From Thamnaconus septentrionalis (Eukaryota; Chordata; Actinopteri; Tetraodontiformes; Monacanthidae): DNA of 64,000 nucleotides. A program made the position numbers and the translations under genes. The stretch is from contig CM020518.1 of the NCBI GenBank assembly GCA_009823395.1, forward strand, positions 15,134,501-15,198,500, read 5' to 3'. Positions 47,125 to 60,299 of this stretch are shown piece after piece. Below the pieces are notes generated by a model. That model was not told the origin of the DNA. It saw only the letters and a list, made by a program, of their open reading frames with translations, and ran no database searches. The first letter of the stretch is position 1. Every line of letters starts with the position of its first letter.

Positions 47125-47290
47125 CCGCTTGACTGCCTACGAGGTCCTCGTCTGCTGTGTAGCATGGCTGCTCGGAGTAATTAATAGCATTATGTTCTGT
47201 AATTACCCTCTATGTGTCCACTGTGGCCCCGGGGGACCCAAACGGAGGCAAATGGGAGCCGAGGCTGAACAGCTGCACTCGGAAACTGTT
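47125..47290. promoter_or_regulatory. Possible conserved noncoding block
   Basis: Repeat-free sequence with GGAGTAATTAATAGCATTA and TGTAATTACCCTC homeodomain-type cores next to a GC-rich flank (47040-47130). Inferred from texture only. Confidence 0.25.
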
Positions 47291-49159
47291 TTGTACACAG
47301 TTTTGATTCAGACTGTAGCTTAGGCCGCATTCGATGGTGGCGGTTTGTGGCCGCTTGTAACGACAGACAATGTTAAATTTCCTAATTTGAAAATAAATAA
47401 GTAACCAAGTAACCAAAAGCACAGGTAATGGTTCACTGCTAATGCTGCTGGTTAGCCCTGCGTATGCGACGTAAAAGTTGTGGAGAACAAGGAATTTGAA
47501 TCATTGTTATCGCAACAACTGAGCCAGACTGAAAGATGAGAAACATCTGCATAACAACTTTGGAAATTTGGGTTTTTTCTTTGAGTGTGTGTAATTTTGC
47601 TGCCGTGCCAATCGTCCAACACAGGGAAATTTAACATTATGTTTCAACGTTTCTCACCCACTGCTTTCATTGTGGTTATTTGTTCTAAAGCAAGTTTATT
47701 CCAAAATACCAGTTGTCTTTTGCTACATATTATACAACAACAATCAATCAAAAAATAAAACTGATTGAAAAGTTGATTGCAATCGTCCTGCTCTGCTTCC
47801 TTACTTTGGCTGCTGCGACACATTATTCCCATTGTTGTGTTTTACACGGGCACTTATTGTTACACCCATGGTGCCAGGATAGATTTTCTTTCTGTTTATG
47901 ATTCTTGTGGTTTGTTGCTTCAGCTGGTAGCAGTATTTTTGTCATTTTCCAACATTTTAAGTCTATGGATAGAATTTGGGCATTTTTACTGTTTTGTTTG
48001 CCTATTCTTGGTAATGTATTAATATTATCCCTTTTTAAAAATGTATTTTTTCATGTAAACAACTAGGTAAAATTTACTCAAATCAGATGCAGGTGCATTC
48101 ACCAAGTGTGAGCATTTGCCTCCACGGCGACAATTGCAAGGGTACTAATTAAAATTTACTACGTTGGGCTTCTCAGTTGCAAATAAAGTTCCTCTGGAGG
48201 TAAATGCTTAACCTGCCGGGTCCTTCCCCTCCCCTGTTTGCCTTTTCCCTCCATCTTAATGAAAGGGACGCAGATAGCTGTGGGAGTTTCTGCTTTCCTG
48301 GGGCTTCGTCATTAGTGTGGCTGGCCAGCCGGCCAAACAGCGCAGCACGGAGAGCAGCTCGCCGCTGCCTTCTGTGTTTAACTGAACATAACCCATTGCT
48401 ATTTTCAATGAGTTATTACAGAGGCGACAACATTGTGATCGGACCTTTCCAAACAGGAAATCCAATGCACACAGTGTTCAGTAAATTTTGAAACAGCACA
48501 ATTAAAAAGTTACCAATGATAACATTACCAAATAAAATATACAGATAGAATTGCTAACAACTGTGTAACGAGTGCTGTACACTTGTCTCAGAGCAAAATG
48601 AAGTGATGTTTACGTGATGATCTGGATCCAACTCCAACCTAACTGTTCTTAACTTAAGTAGAATCAGGCCCCAATAACTTAATGTCAGAACAGTAATCAG
48701 TCGTAATCACGCTGGCTTAAAGATCCACGCTCTGACATAGTTTTCAAAAGGTCAGAATAATCATCTTTTTTTGTTCCCCTCGGTTAAATTAATTAGGGAG
48801 TTTAGCATTTCTTGAAACAACTGCGTGATTAGGAGACGCATTTCAGGAATGACAATGGCGACTGGCAGTTTTTACCTGTCAGCAGTGGAACGCTTTGGCT
48901 CTCCAGCCAAATGACAATGACCGCTGGCACGCCAAAAAAAGGTATAATGTCACGTACAATTAACCCACAGTTAAAGTGCTTGGCTGGGACACAATGAGAA
49001 GGTTGGCCTCCCTTTCTTTTAAATTCCGGCTGTTTGAACTCTCGAGCCTCCAAAATGCCTTTTCTTTGAAACCTCTATGTTTGTCACGCTGCGTGAGTCC
49101 ACCGCTAGCCGTTATCTGCACAACTGAATATACACCGTAATTAGGAAGGAGCCCGGTGG
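47291..49159. other. Low-copy sequence, no gene seen
   Basis: No supported coding region, RNA gene or transposon. Confidence 0.5.
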
Positions 49160-49620
49160 AAGAATGAGCTTTCAATCAGAATGACAAATCACTGCGCAAG
49201 GCCTGCCCTGCCCCGATACCGCAACACAAAGTGTTCTCCATTCTGTTTCATCACCGGGACGCCGCTGGTTTGATTTACTGCTGACGGCCCGGCGGAGGAA
49301 ATCACAGATCTGTGTGACATTGACGCGGCCGATAATGATAAACCTCGCGCTTGATCCTTACACATTTTGTGGGGATGTTTACAAACGGGGTCCCTGGAGG
49401 CTGCGTCGGCACCACCTGGGTGGCGGAAGGGGAGCAATGAGAATTGATGACGCCCTTGGACCATAAAGCAACTCAAAGAAAATAAATGGAGCCCGTGCGA
49501 ATCTCACAACAACGATGATATTAAAGGCTTTTTACTGCCTCTGAGTGTCCATGCTCTGCCCTTGGCGAGGTCTTAATGTAAGGGCCCTAATTAAGGTGAC
49601 AGCAGCCCTGAATGAACAGA
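49160..49620. promoter_or_regulatory. Possible conserved noncoding block
   Basis: About 450 bp without simple repeats and of balanced composition. It includes GCGGCCGATAATGATAAACC, GATATTAAAGGCTTTTTACT and GGGCCCTAATTAAGGTGACA. No sustained reading frame, so if conserved it is regulatory. Not verified. Confidence 0.3.
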
Positions 49621-50490
49621 GACCCTAGACATCCACATGAATGGAAGTTTTTTTCATCCCTAATAGACAGTAAATCGTTTTGAATGGAAAAAAGCTTTGG
49701 TCATGGAGAAGACATGGACAGAAGAATTGGAAGTCAAGTAAAACCAGGTCTTGGAAATAAATACAAGGCATCTATCTGTCTATCTGAGGACGGGCACCTC
49801 TTTGTTATGGCCCCGTCAAATTGATCTGTTTGTTTAATAAATAATAATAGCTAACTTAAACTGAGTGTACAGTGTATCGGTACAGAACACGAACAATACT
49901 TTTAATTGCTTGCTCTTTACATGTCATTGCACATCTACAATTGTCTTGGTTGTGTTGACATTACGAGCTGAAGCAGATAAAATTCGGGAGATAGCTTTAA
50001 ATTTGGGTTGCAAATATTGTATTCCGTGCCGGGATGAAACGGCCTAATTCATGTGAAGGAACAATAGTTGTAATTACAGACAACACTGCTGAGTGTTGAA
50101 GCAAATGGGTCACACAAATGCCTGACGGGGCTTAACAGCACTTGGTTTTGACATGCAAATGCAAATGTAAATGTTAAAAAAAAATAAAAAAGGCTCTGCA
50201 TCAATCTGGTGAGACAAAACACAAAGAAGATCTACAGATCAAACTGCATTTCGATATGAGCTTTCTCAAAATGGCCTCAGACGCACACCGTGGATATCAC
50301 TTGCAGCACTTCCTCTGGATCACATAGTACAAAATAGCAGTTCATCATTACACTTCAATTCAGGTCACGTATGCTCAGGCACAGACACAGTTTGCCTCAC
50401 TGAATGCCCTAGGAAGGTAAATGCCTTCCTTCCATCCGTTCTGGAATATGTACAGCCTAAAAAAAAAATCATCAATTTCAATTCTGGCTG
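49621..50490. other. Low-copy sequence, no gene seen
   Basis: A short ATCT patch near 49770 and mixed A-runs. No gene. Confidence 0.5.
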
Positions 50491-50795
50491 TCAATTTTTT
50501 TCTTTTTTTTTTTTTTTTTTTTTTTTTTACTATGGCCATCCAGAAATATCAACACATGTACTTTCTCAACAAATCCACCATTCAGCTGCAGGAAAACCAA
50601 CCAGTCAAAGAGATGGTCAGGGTCCAGGGCCTGATCGAAGTTTCTTCCCACTAGGGAGTTTTCCCCTGCATCATGCTTGCAGTGGTGGTACTTGTTGGTT
50701 CCCCGCTTTCGATTGTGCAAAGCACCTTGAGACGCCTCTGGATGCGATTTAGGGCCTTAGAAATAAAAGTTGTTTGGCCGATTGAATAAATGTCC
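50491..50795 (+). mobile_element. LINE 3' end fragment with ATTGA-type tail
   Basis: After a T-run (50500-50528), the words GAAGTTTCTTCCCACTAGGG, GCAAAGCACCTTGAGACG and GGATGCGATTTAGGGCC, ending in GATTGAATAAATG, match the 3' UTR and tail found on common fish LINEs. No coding part remains. Confidence 0.65.
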
Positions 50796-51184
50796 ACCAC
50801 AAGTCACGTGAATTCCCCTACATTTGCCGAGCGATCCTCTGTGAAGCTACAATCAGTTGTCTAAACAATGCTTTGCCTGTTCACGTTATTCTTAGTCTGC
50901 AGGTGCTGTCACTCACCTGTAGGGCTTCCGAAGTGGCAACGTGACTCAGCTGCCGGCAGGCAACAGATGTTGCCGTGAGTTTCTGACACTGAATAACCTC
51001 CTTCTCTCCCACTCAACACCGAAAACACAACTCCACCACGCCGTGCCTGTGCCATCTGAATGGCAGCCAATGAGTGCGCTCACCTATTTAGCGAGCAAGA
51101 GCAGCTAACTTTTTTTCCCCCTGACTGAGCAACAACGTTTCCGTTGCTGAAGGAGACAAGCGCTCTGCCTCAAATATATATATT

Positions 51185-51301
51185 GACACCAAGGGGATGT
51201 GATAAATTACGATTCTCGATTAATCGCGATTAATTGCATCGTAGCCCTCTGAATCGGAATCGAATTGAATCGTCAGGTACCTAGCAAGTCCGATCCCTAG
51301 A
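51185..51301. mobile_element. hAT-like terminus (ATTAATCG-rich)
   Basis: Contains CGATTAATCGCGATTAATTG and GAATCGAATTGAATCGTCAG, followed by GTACCTAGCAAGTC. This combination is typical of one end of fish hAT-like elements. The opposite end and the transposase were not found; 50796-51184 may belong to it. Confidence 0.45.
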
Positions 51302-51927
51302 AAAGAGCATACATGGTGTTTGGTTGGTTGGCCAGGCGATCCTTCAGTCTGTGTGGTTATTATGTCTTAAAAATCAAACTACCTCCAACTACCTACTACA
51401 TAACTACTACTATTACCTTGTAATTACAGCTATTGGATTTGAGATTTACATTCACATCCAAAAAAAGTTACTTGAATAAGTTGTATGGTAAAGGAGGAAT
51501 GATTAATACATTTCCATCACTGATCCTTTTGGTACAATCCTCTCGCTGCAATACAAGTTTACAGTTATCTGCATTAATCTGTTGTGTTGTTGTACTACAG
51601 GCTATCCTTGGTCCTGAATGGTTTTAAGACCATATTCTTGGTTTCCTTTTGTTCAGACAGATAATAGTTTAAACAGTTTTGACTGTTTCGACTCGACATT
51701 TGCTGCTAACAAGTAAAAGTAAAGTTGTAAATCTTAAATTCTGTAGTACCTATTACCTAATTCAATTTTCCTGTCACAGCACACCAAATATGTAAATCGG
51801 CAAAAGCTGCTGATTTCTTTCAAAATTATTATTTTTAAGGCCCACTATTTCAGATTTAGCAGTGGTACACTGATGGTGCAATTATGTTGCTTCCTGAAAG
51901 GTGGATTTGCCACAAAAATGTACTTAA
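51302..51927. other. Low-copy AT-rich sequence, no gene seen
   Basis: No coding or repeat signature recognised. Confidence 0.5.
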
Positions 51928-53280
51928 GTTCAGTTCAACTTTATTGTCATTACCATGGACAAGTACAAGGAAACAAAATGCAGTTTAGCATCTAACCAGA
52001 AGTTCAATATAATAATGTACAGTTGATATATACACAGATTTGGTGGTTTGATCATTCTATACAGTTAGACATAATATATGGGTTCTATGGATGGATATGG
52101 ACACAATATACAGAATATATAGACAAATATACAGATTAAAGTGTGTGAACATATACAAGCTTACATACTATATAAATTATATTATAAATATTATACAGAT
52201 TGAAAGCAGATTTGGGTGATATGAACAAACTATAACATATACATTAAGTACCATGCCCGTTTTTCATGTGAATGGGATCGTACATATAACCAGAAATGGG
52301 GAGGGGAGCTGATGAGTCTGCAGTGATATGAAGGGGAGAGGTGGGTGTCAGCGTTCAGAGTTCATTAGAGAAACAGCTCTAGGATAAAAGCTGCTCCTCA
52401 GCCGGTTGGTCCTGGCTTGGAGGCTCCTGAAACGTCTGCCAGAGGGCAAACAGTCTGCAAGTTTGACACAGACAGCGTTTCCTCTGGATGTCCTCAATGG
52501 CTGGGAGAGAAGTCCTTATGATGCGTTGGGCAGTTTTCACCACCCGCTGGAGTGCAGTTCCCATACCAGACAGTGACACAGCTGGTTAGGATGCTCTCAA
52601 TCGCACAGCAGTAGAAGTTCACCAGTAAGGCTGACAACAGATGGTGTCCTCAGGAAGAAGAGACGTTGATGAGCCTTCTTAACCAAGTTAGTGGTGTTAA
52701 TAGTCCAGCAGAAGTCCTCCAAGATGTGGGTCCCCAGGAACCCTCAACAGCCATCCCATTGATGTGAATGGGGTTGTGCGTGCTACCTCTCTCCCTTCTG
52801 AAGTCAATGATTAGCTCCTTTTGTCTTTCTGGTGTCAGGGAGCAGGCTATTGTAAGTGCACCAGGCAGCCAGCTGCTGGACCTCCTTCCCGTAGGCTGTC
52901 TCATCGTTGTTGCTGACAACACCAATCACCATTGTGTCGTCTGCAAACGTGATGATAGAGTTGGATCCATGTACAGGTCTGCAGTCATGGATGAACAAGA
53001 AGTAGAGGAATGGGCTCAGCACACAGCCCTGTGGTACACCTGTGTTGAATGTGGTGGTGGTTCATCAGGTGTGTCCTGACCTAACATGTTGAGTCTGTTT
53101 GTCAGAAAGTCCATAATCCAGTGACAGAGGGGGTACTGATGGAGTGTGGATGGGAGGCAGTTCTTCATATGTGCCAGGACCAGTCGCTCAAAGCACTTCA
53201 TAACGATGGGTGTGAGTGCTATGTGCCGGTAGCACTTACCTGCAGTACATTTTAGTAGGTTCTTTTGAATGTTCAACCTT
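51928..53280 (-). mobile_element. 5'-truncated L2-clade LINE
   Basis: The minus-strand order is part of the RT domain, the post-RT C-terminal domain and an AT-rich 3' UTR, ending near 51928 with CAATAAAGTTGAACTGAACT-like sequence. Motifs are RHIALTPIVMKCFERLV, the catalytic FADDT (52947-52933), SNNDETAYGKEVQQLA, a shifted FRRERGSTHNPIHING, and ALQRVVKTAQRIIRTSLPAI followed by EDIQRKRCL. The endonuclease and the first half of RT are absent. At least three frameshifts make it dead. Confidence 0.9.
52379..53276 (-). pseudogene. L2-type ORF2 remnant: reverse transcriptase palm and C-terminus
   Basis: Three overlapping minus-strand frames together cover the latter half of an L2-type reverse transcriptase. 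53276-53016 holds the pre-catalytic motifs and 53022-52804 the active-site block, with the two aspartates of FADD retained. 52925-52650 continues after a frameshift through the thumb, and 52579-52379 is the C-terminal tail. Nucleotide binding and catalysis would depend on the FADD aspartates, but the frames are broken and the protein start is missing. It is transcribed, if at all, only as part of a host RNA. Confidence 0.85.
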
Positions 53281-55686
53281 CAAGAAAGAAAATGGTACTA
53301 CTATGCTAACACCATTGCATCCTGCATCATTTCATACCCTTGGACCAAAACCCAACGAGCCGTTCAACAGATGGATCAAACAAATGTGACAAATGAAAAG
53401 GGACAAATGTCTCCAACTTCAGCTGATAATTGCCAATAATTTGCAACAATTCAAGCACTAAATCAGCCAAGCGGCACGGTTACGACGTCAGCAAATAACA
53501 AATAAATACATGTTTCGAAGTTAGATCTGACAGCCTTGTGCTCACTCAATTTTGTTTAATTTTATTTTATTATTATTATTTTCCTGCTAACCTTCTCATA
53601 TTTATTTCTAAGCAACAACTTTGCCTCACCTTGACCAGGCTGTACTTTATGGTCCCTCTCTCTTTCAAGTTTGGCAGAAAATTTAGAAGGAAGTATCTTT
53701 GCAGCCTCCAACTCCTGGATGACCTTCCGTTTCCTGGCTGTAACACAAAATGATGACAAACGAGGCATCAGGCACAGAGGTGCACCCTGAGCTGAGTTTT
53801 AGGTGGACTTTAATGGTTATTCTGGCAGCATTACAGGAGAAGGACGCATTATAGCATTGGCTCCATTCTCAGATCCAACTGGTAATGGTCTCCTTTTTGG
53901 TAAGGAATAGGTATCGGCCCTATCTATTCTCTACTACTAAAAAAAACAACAACAAAAAAAACACAGGTGCAGCATTGATCCAAACTGAATGGTGAATCCG
54001 GTTAAACAGACTCCCTTTGTGAGCTGTTAATTAAATTAATTATTAAAATAAATTACATTACTGTGTTTTTATCTAAAATACCAATGTGGTGGTCTTTAAC
54101 AAGAGTGCTTAAACTCTGTTCTTGTATCCAATTGTGGGAATTCAAACATGTCTGAAATCTTTGAGTTTTACTTCAAAATGAGTGGCTCTACCTTTAAATT
54201 TGCTACTAGATTGTGTTTGTCAGTCTTTATCCGTAAAACTTTTTAATGCACATTAAGAAGAAATTAGCATTTGCATCAAGCCACTTAATGGAAATGTGAC
54301 ACTTTATTCATCTTAAAACCAAATTTTCCAGAGTTAACATCCACTCAAGATTTAATTGAAATGCTGCACACTGTCATTTATTGGTGGTGTGATCGTGTTT
54401 TTATCTGTACTCTTAACCTTTTCTGATTGTATCTATTGTAAAAGTATGTGCACAATTTTGTATTATGCTCCTCTCATGCAATCACTATTAAGTTTCTAAT
54501 CCAAACAGAATACCACTTTCAACCTTGCAGCAGTGTCCGGACTGCTGAGGACTTGAGAAAATCTGTAATTCAGAGTGGATACTAAAAGTGGAAATGCTGC
54601 CAGAGGCAGGCCAGCGTTCAACATCTGACAAGTACCCAAGAAAAAAACAGCGAAAGAGGATCTCAAGAAAAAAAAAAAAACTGCTTCTAAAGTCTTTGAA
54701 AGGGCTTAAAGTGCCTTATGCTTCTAAAAAAAAAGAAGAAAAAAAAATGATTCTCTATCTATACTAACCCTGCCAGTGGCACCTGCTAAACAGGAATCTA
54801 CAGGTTTTATGGTTATCCCAAAATACCAAAATATGAGATAAGAAGGTATGATGGTGGAAAATTAGAAATAATGGGATACAGGGACAGGACCTTTTGGTAC
54901 AGGTCAACTAGTTTTTACTTCCTGTCAACTGCAAACTATGCCAGGGTGAAATTAAGGTCACTTGAAGAGTAAATAACCTTTAAGAACATTTCAAACTGTA
55001 CAGATGAGAGTTGCAAGCACTGAGGACCATGTGGAGCTTATGTAATTAAACAGTTAAAGTACACTTCAAGATGAAAGACCCCGCCAATTTGATTTACTTT
55101 ATCTATATCTTTTCATATCCCCAAAGCGGTATCATGGCTTTGAGAGAGGGTCTATGACTTCAAAAGGCCAAGGGATTTGTGTCAGGGATTCTAATCAGAA
55201 CTGACGTTATCCTTGCTTGGGGGCACATATCTGTGGACTGGCTGCCAGGGAACAGTCAAAAAAATAAGAAAATAAATAAATAGAAGACTGTGCGGGACAA
55301 GGAATATGTTGGAGTCAATACAGATTGCAGTTTACAGAACAGATAATAGTAGAGAGCTGGTTAATGTATTGATGTTCCTGTTTCTGAGTTGGAAGGTTCA
55401 CCCAATTGTGATCCCTCACTAATTTATTGTGCAACCCTGCTGTATCAGTGTCAGCTGGTGGCGTTTCCTTCCAAGTCACCGAACCATTCTTAGGTTTCCA
55501 AGATGGGTGAAACTCTGCAGACTCCAGTGAACGTCAGTTCCTCTCGCTTGGCACCAGATACGCAAAAGTCATTCAATTTAATTGGAAGCCTTTCTGCACG
55601 AGTCATTGCACACAAATCTTGCAAAAAAACCGAAGAGGTTACTTTTTTTTCCTTTTGACGTTCTTGAAGACCAGTAGCCCAAAGTT
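53281..55686. other. Low-copy AT-rich sequence, no gene seen
   Basis: Long AT-rich stretch with A-runs near 53941-53962 and 54668-54750. No recognisable gene or transposon. Confidence 0.55.
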
Positions 55687-56003
55687 CATCCATCTGCTCG
55701 CTTTTTTTTTCTCTTGGGGTCTGCTGGACCTTATCCCAGCTGTCATTGGGCGAAGACAGGGTCGACCCTGGACAAGTCGCCAGTTCATCACAGGGCCACG
55801 TGGAAAGACAAACAATTGTTCACACTCACACACACACACCTGCTGACAGTTTAGAGTTCTTCAAATTCATTTTTGGGGAGTCTGGGAGGAGGCCACAGTA
55901 CCCGGAGAGAATCCACGCAGACACGGGCAGACATGCAAACTCCACACAAAGAGGGATCGAACCCACAGCCTAGTTGACACGGAGTGACACTGCTAACCAC
56001 TCA
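55687..56003 (-). mobile_element. Diverged copy of the tRNA-headed SINE
   Basis: Same family and same orientation as 16714-17093 (shared TCTGCTGGA-CTTATCCCAGC, GGACAAGTCGCCAGTTCATC, GACATGCAAACTCCACAC). The tRNA-like head region near 55960-56000 is degraded (GGGATCGAACCC remains as the inverted B box). No clear target duplication, so it is older than the 16.7-kb copy. Confidence 0.85.
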
Positions 56004-57125
56004 TTCAAAATAAGTCAGAAAGACAAGCATGGCACTTAGTTACTTTCATTAATAAAAAAAAAAAGTAATAATAAATTAAAATTATTGAAATGAACAGTTT
56101 CATGTTTCTGTGATATATATGTGATATAGCACCATGTTTGTACACTTTGATGTTGCACAACAACTTCAGTGGTGCAATTCCATCAGACCAATGAGGAAAA
56201 AAATCAAGGGCACAATGCAATGACTTTGACTCATAATAAAGGCGACTTTTTCCCACATAACCATTTTTAATGTCTTATACAACTTCATACAAAGTCATAA
56301 AAATTTCATAACTTTGAGGTCTTGTCACTTCCAAGATACCTCAACTTTTAAAGACGATTCAGAGTCCAGCATGGCCTCCAAAACTATTTTAAACAATGTG
56401 ACAGTGTGTTGAATAAGAAGTGCGGCGAAGAGATTATGCAGAACCAACCAGTTGATTTATTTCGTGGAACTCTAAAAAGGCTTTTCTTTTACTTTGCAGT
56501 ATGAGGATGTGGGATATGAGCATGGCTGAATCTTTCACCGCTTGAAATGCGTCTATTGCCAAGCCAAACCTGTCGCAGTGTGAGTTAATCAAAAGTGACG
56601 CACCAACTCACCCCACCCCCCTTTATTCAAGAGCCATCACCTCGTAATAATGTGTGTTATGTAAGACCCAATTCAACAGACATCTATTTTCAAAATATTT
56701 TTATTTTTATTTTTATTTAAATAATCCTCCAACCTGAGGACAACTGGGATTATAATTGATGGCTGGGGTATGTAACGGAACTGTGTGGCACTCGACAGGA
56801 ACGCTAACGGCACGGGCAGTGTCGCTGACAAGTGGCTCCCGCCTACACTGCCTGTGACATGCATTCACTTACCCCAGCAGTCCTGACTGACATTACCTGC
56901 GCAGAAGACGCATAAGTTTCCGGGCATCTGCTGAGGCCTGAACCGCTACCTGTCGACACTCTGTGGTGTCTAAATGCTGGTGTTGACACCACCACCTCGT
57001 TGAAATCACTTCTGGCAACCAAGGAGAGTGGGATGATGCAAAAAAAACAACAAAAAAACAACAAAAAAACCAAAGCAAAAAAACAAGGTGCCTTTGATTT
57101 CTGACTCCAGACAAACACACATCAG
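56004..57125. other. Low-copy sequence, no gene seen
   Basis: A-runs near 56057 and 57040-57080. No coding evidence. Confidence 0.5.
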
Positions 57126-57277
57126 ATGAAGCCCTGCGCTCTGCCTTGGGGGTGGCCGGTCAGCGGAGCAGCTGCTGGTCAAGTGGGAGCTCGAAGCAGG
57201 GCGAGCGGGCTGGAAAACACGAGGAAGCATCACACTTTGCGCAAATTGTCGTTGCACGGGCACATTTTTGTAGAAAG
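57126..57277 (+). CDS. Weak candidate first exon (ATG frame ending at a donor-like site)
   Basis: An ATG at 57126 opens a frame of about 50 codons (MKPCALPWGWPVSGAAAGQ at its start) that ends at AGAAAG followed by GTAAGC, a good splice-donor match. The in-frame TAA is formed by the donor itself, so an exon would have to be spliced there. I recognise no protein and no partner exon. A Kolobok-like element starts 12 bases later. Most likely coincidence. Confidence 0.12.
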
Positions 57278-57289
57278 GTAAGCTTTTAA

Positions 57290-58300
57290 AGGGATAGTTC
57301 GCCTGTAATTGAAGCTCCATCCACTTTGTCAGTGGAGGTTCTGGTGATGCTCCCTAATCCACTTAACCCGATCCAATGCCATGCTGATACAATGGACGAC
57401 TGCTAGGAAATGCACTGAAATGCACGGAAATGTTTCGGGGACGCTGGTCTAGGATTTGATCAAAAACATGTTTTCACTGCAATGCCTGTAGATTGCCAGC
57501 TTCAAAAAAAAAAAAAAAAAAGATTAACATAAACACTCTCATCACCGCCAAATTTCATGGAAAGCGACATTTTTGCTCAGAGACAAGGCAAAACAGAAAA
57601 TTATGCGTAATGTTCGAGACGAGGCACTGTGTTGTTTTCACTCACATCATTTGACTCATTGAGGTCGCAGCCCGGTCTTCTGTTAATGCTGCAGATTATA
57701 TATACATTTCAAATGTGTTTATTTCCCCCCCTCCTGTCCTGTCTGGCCATAATGACAAGCAGAAGTGTGTCTGAATGTCTATGATGGCTGACAGATTTTA
57801 TTCTCAAAGGTAGATCTTATGACCCGAGAGTTTCAAATGTGTTTAATTTTTGCAAACAAACTTATTCATCAAGTTCACACAGAGAACTGATAGCTATTGT
57901 TTGGACGCCGTTTTCACGTGAACAAATATCAGCAAATTTCCCTTCGCCCTTTTCCCGTGTGAGAGAGAAAATGCTACCCGTCAAAAAGCCGATGGAGCTT
58001 TCTAGACATTACCTCTCACCAAAAATGTCATCTTTTGGCATCTGTGACCATTTTCTTTCTAACTTGCAATGTTGAGTTTAAATAAATACTTTTCTTGGTG
58101 AGAGGCCACATTCCTACCCCACACCAAGGCCTGGGGTACAGAAGCATTTTGTATTCAAATTGAAGTATATGCAAGACAACCAGCTTTGACGTTAATGTGT
58201 ATTCTTAAAGTGTAATGTCACTCATTCTGTCATTGGTACACATTTACAACTCACACAACTGTTCGCCACCACACATTCCCATTTTGGGTGTACTCTCCCT
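57290..58300. mobile_element. Kolobok-like nonautonomous element (about 1.0 kb) flanked by TTAA
   Basis: TTAA at 57286-57289 and at 58301-58304 flank inverted ends AGGGATAGTTCGCC and AGGGAGAGTACACC (11 of 14 agree). TTAA target duplication with AGGG-type ends suits Kolobok; piggyBac also uses TTAA but has different ends. Fish genomes carry many 'TTAAAGGGATAGTT' MITEs. No transposase frame was recognised inside. Confidence 0.65.
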
Positions 58301-58304
58301 TTAA

Positions 58305-59583
58305 GTAGCTCTGTCTCTCAGTTGTCGGGTTCCATTATATTTAAGACACTAATTCAACAGTATATGGTACAGATGGTGTTCATTCTGTGCCAGCGATGCA
58401 TATGATAACGCAGTGTTTTTTTGTTGTTGTTGAAGCTCATTTGGGAACTCGACTTTGAATACACTTATAAACTACTCACGCAGGAAAAAGGCAGCTCACG
58501 GACTTATGTCTCTACATTATTACATTTTGTTTGTTGGTTTAGGTACAGCAACGTCAGCTCCGTGAAACGGATGGGACATCGTGTTTGCTTTTCTCTGCCT
58601 GTCCGTTTCTCTCGGCCAACTTCTGGGTATTTTCTCCGCCTCTATAAATCAACATAGGATTAAATTTGCTCCCCTGCATTATTTATCAACATGAGAAATC
58701 TAATTTCTTAAAGTCAGCTGTGTACACACGTAGTGCATTTCCCCCCTTTTTTCTCTCCTTCCAAGCGCTCTAATTACTCACAAGACTATAAGTAACACAA
58801 CACAGCTGTTATCCAGACGGCGTGTGTTTGCATCCCTCCAGCCATTGGGAGAGATGCTGGTTGAAGCATGTTTTTGTGTACTTGTGAGTTGGTTATTTGT
58901 CTCTTCTGGAAAAAAAAAAAAAAAAAAAAAAACAGGCTGACTGATTTTTTCTTGTTGTTGTTTTTTTTCACTCCTAGTAAAATGTTAATGTGTCAAGTAA
59001 ACCGAAAAGCATTTTGGGCGATAATTGAAGAGAATCTTGTCTGAAGCATAAGGATTGTGCGGTATCTACTAGCGTCCCCGACAAAATACACACCGCTATC
59101 TGTTTCTACATCAACATATCCCCTATTTCTCCTGAGCCGCTATTACTGTTTCAAAGTTGTTGAATATGTTGATTACTTGTCTGTTTAAAAACAGCTTATA
59201 TTTAACAGTGAAATAAAAAAGAGCTTGACCATTTTGTTCCGATCGTGAATCAAACTTTTGATTCAGATAGATGGAATGTGCCGAAGCATAAACACGGGGC
59301 TTTGCAGATGTTCCCTGCGGAAGTTGAAAGGAGAAATTAAATTCTTCAAATAACCAAGAACAAAGTCCAGTTGTCAAGAAATCAACTATTGAACAAGAAC
59401 CTGGAAGACTAAGAAACTACATTTACACCTAATAGAAAATCCGAAAATAAATTTAAAAGGCATTTAAAAGTTGAAAAGTCTGTAATCATCTGTAATTTTG
59501 TCCTCAGCGTTACTTCAGGCATGACCCTCAGCCTGGACTGTATAATTACACATGCTTATGAAAATCAAAGTGCCCTGAGGAAT

Positions 59584-59616
<33 letters not shown>

Positions 59617-60151
59617 GTTAAACTACTCATTTAAGCATGCTGGCATGCATTTAACATTAACTGGTCATTAGCAATGCATACACTTTTAATGGCATATATT
59701 ATTTTTTTTAGCACATCACATTTACTACAGAGGAAAAGGAAGATTACATACAGTATATAATGCAAAAGTGGAATCACAGGGCGGTTCCATGCAAAACACA
59801 TGAGTGTGTTATTTCTACAATAAGATTTGGCCACACGGAGCCAAATTCACAATGGGAGAAAAATAAATAAGCAATAGGCAAACGTGGGCAAGGCGATAAT
59901 GAGGAACAGCTGAACATGTTATTCCATACAGTGTCAGTAGGAGCAATTATCACCAATGAATGCGGGACACCAAAATTAGAACTAATGCATATCACTCTCC
60001 TTTTTTCTGTTGATGGTGCTCCCTTTGGAAAGATTTTGGTTAATGCAGCTCTGAATGATGCTCCCTGGCAGAACATCAGGCAACCGCCATTCAACAACAA
60101 GAAAAGAACTGCGACCCAGAAATAAGATTGAACAAATTGTTCAAATCTTGA
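58305..60151. other. Low-copy sequence, no gene seen
   Basis: A-run at 58909-58931 and a T-run of about 29 at 59586-59614. No supported coding region. Confidence 0.55.
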
Positions 60152-60299
60152 GAGTCACTCACTGACTTGTGAGTCAAGATTCTTCATCTCTAATCTTAAC
60201 CATGACAAACTAATGAGTCAGTTGCTCAAAGTAGCCCAACCCCGCCCACAAAAAGTAACAAGCAGGTGGGAGCAGGTGGAGCTTGTCTGTGAACATTCT

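Noticed and set aside
58909..58931. A-run as a retrocopy tail
   Set aside because: No recognisable transcript-derived sequence adjoins it.
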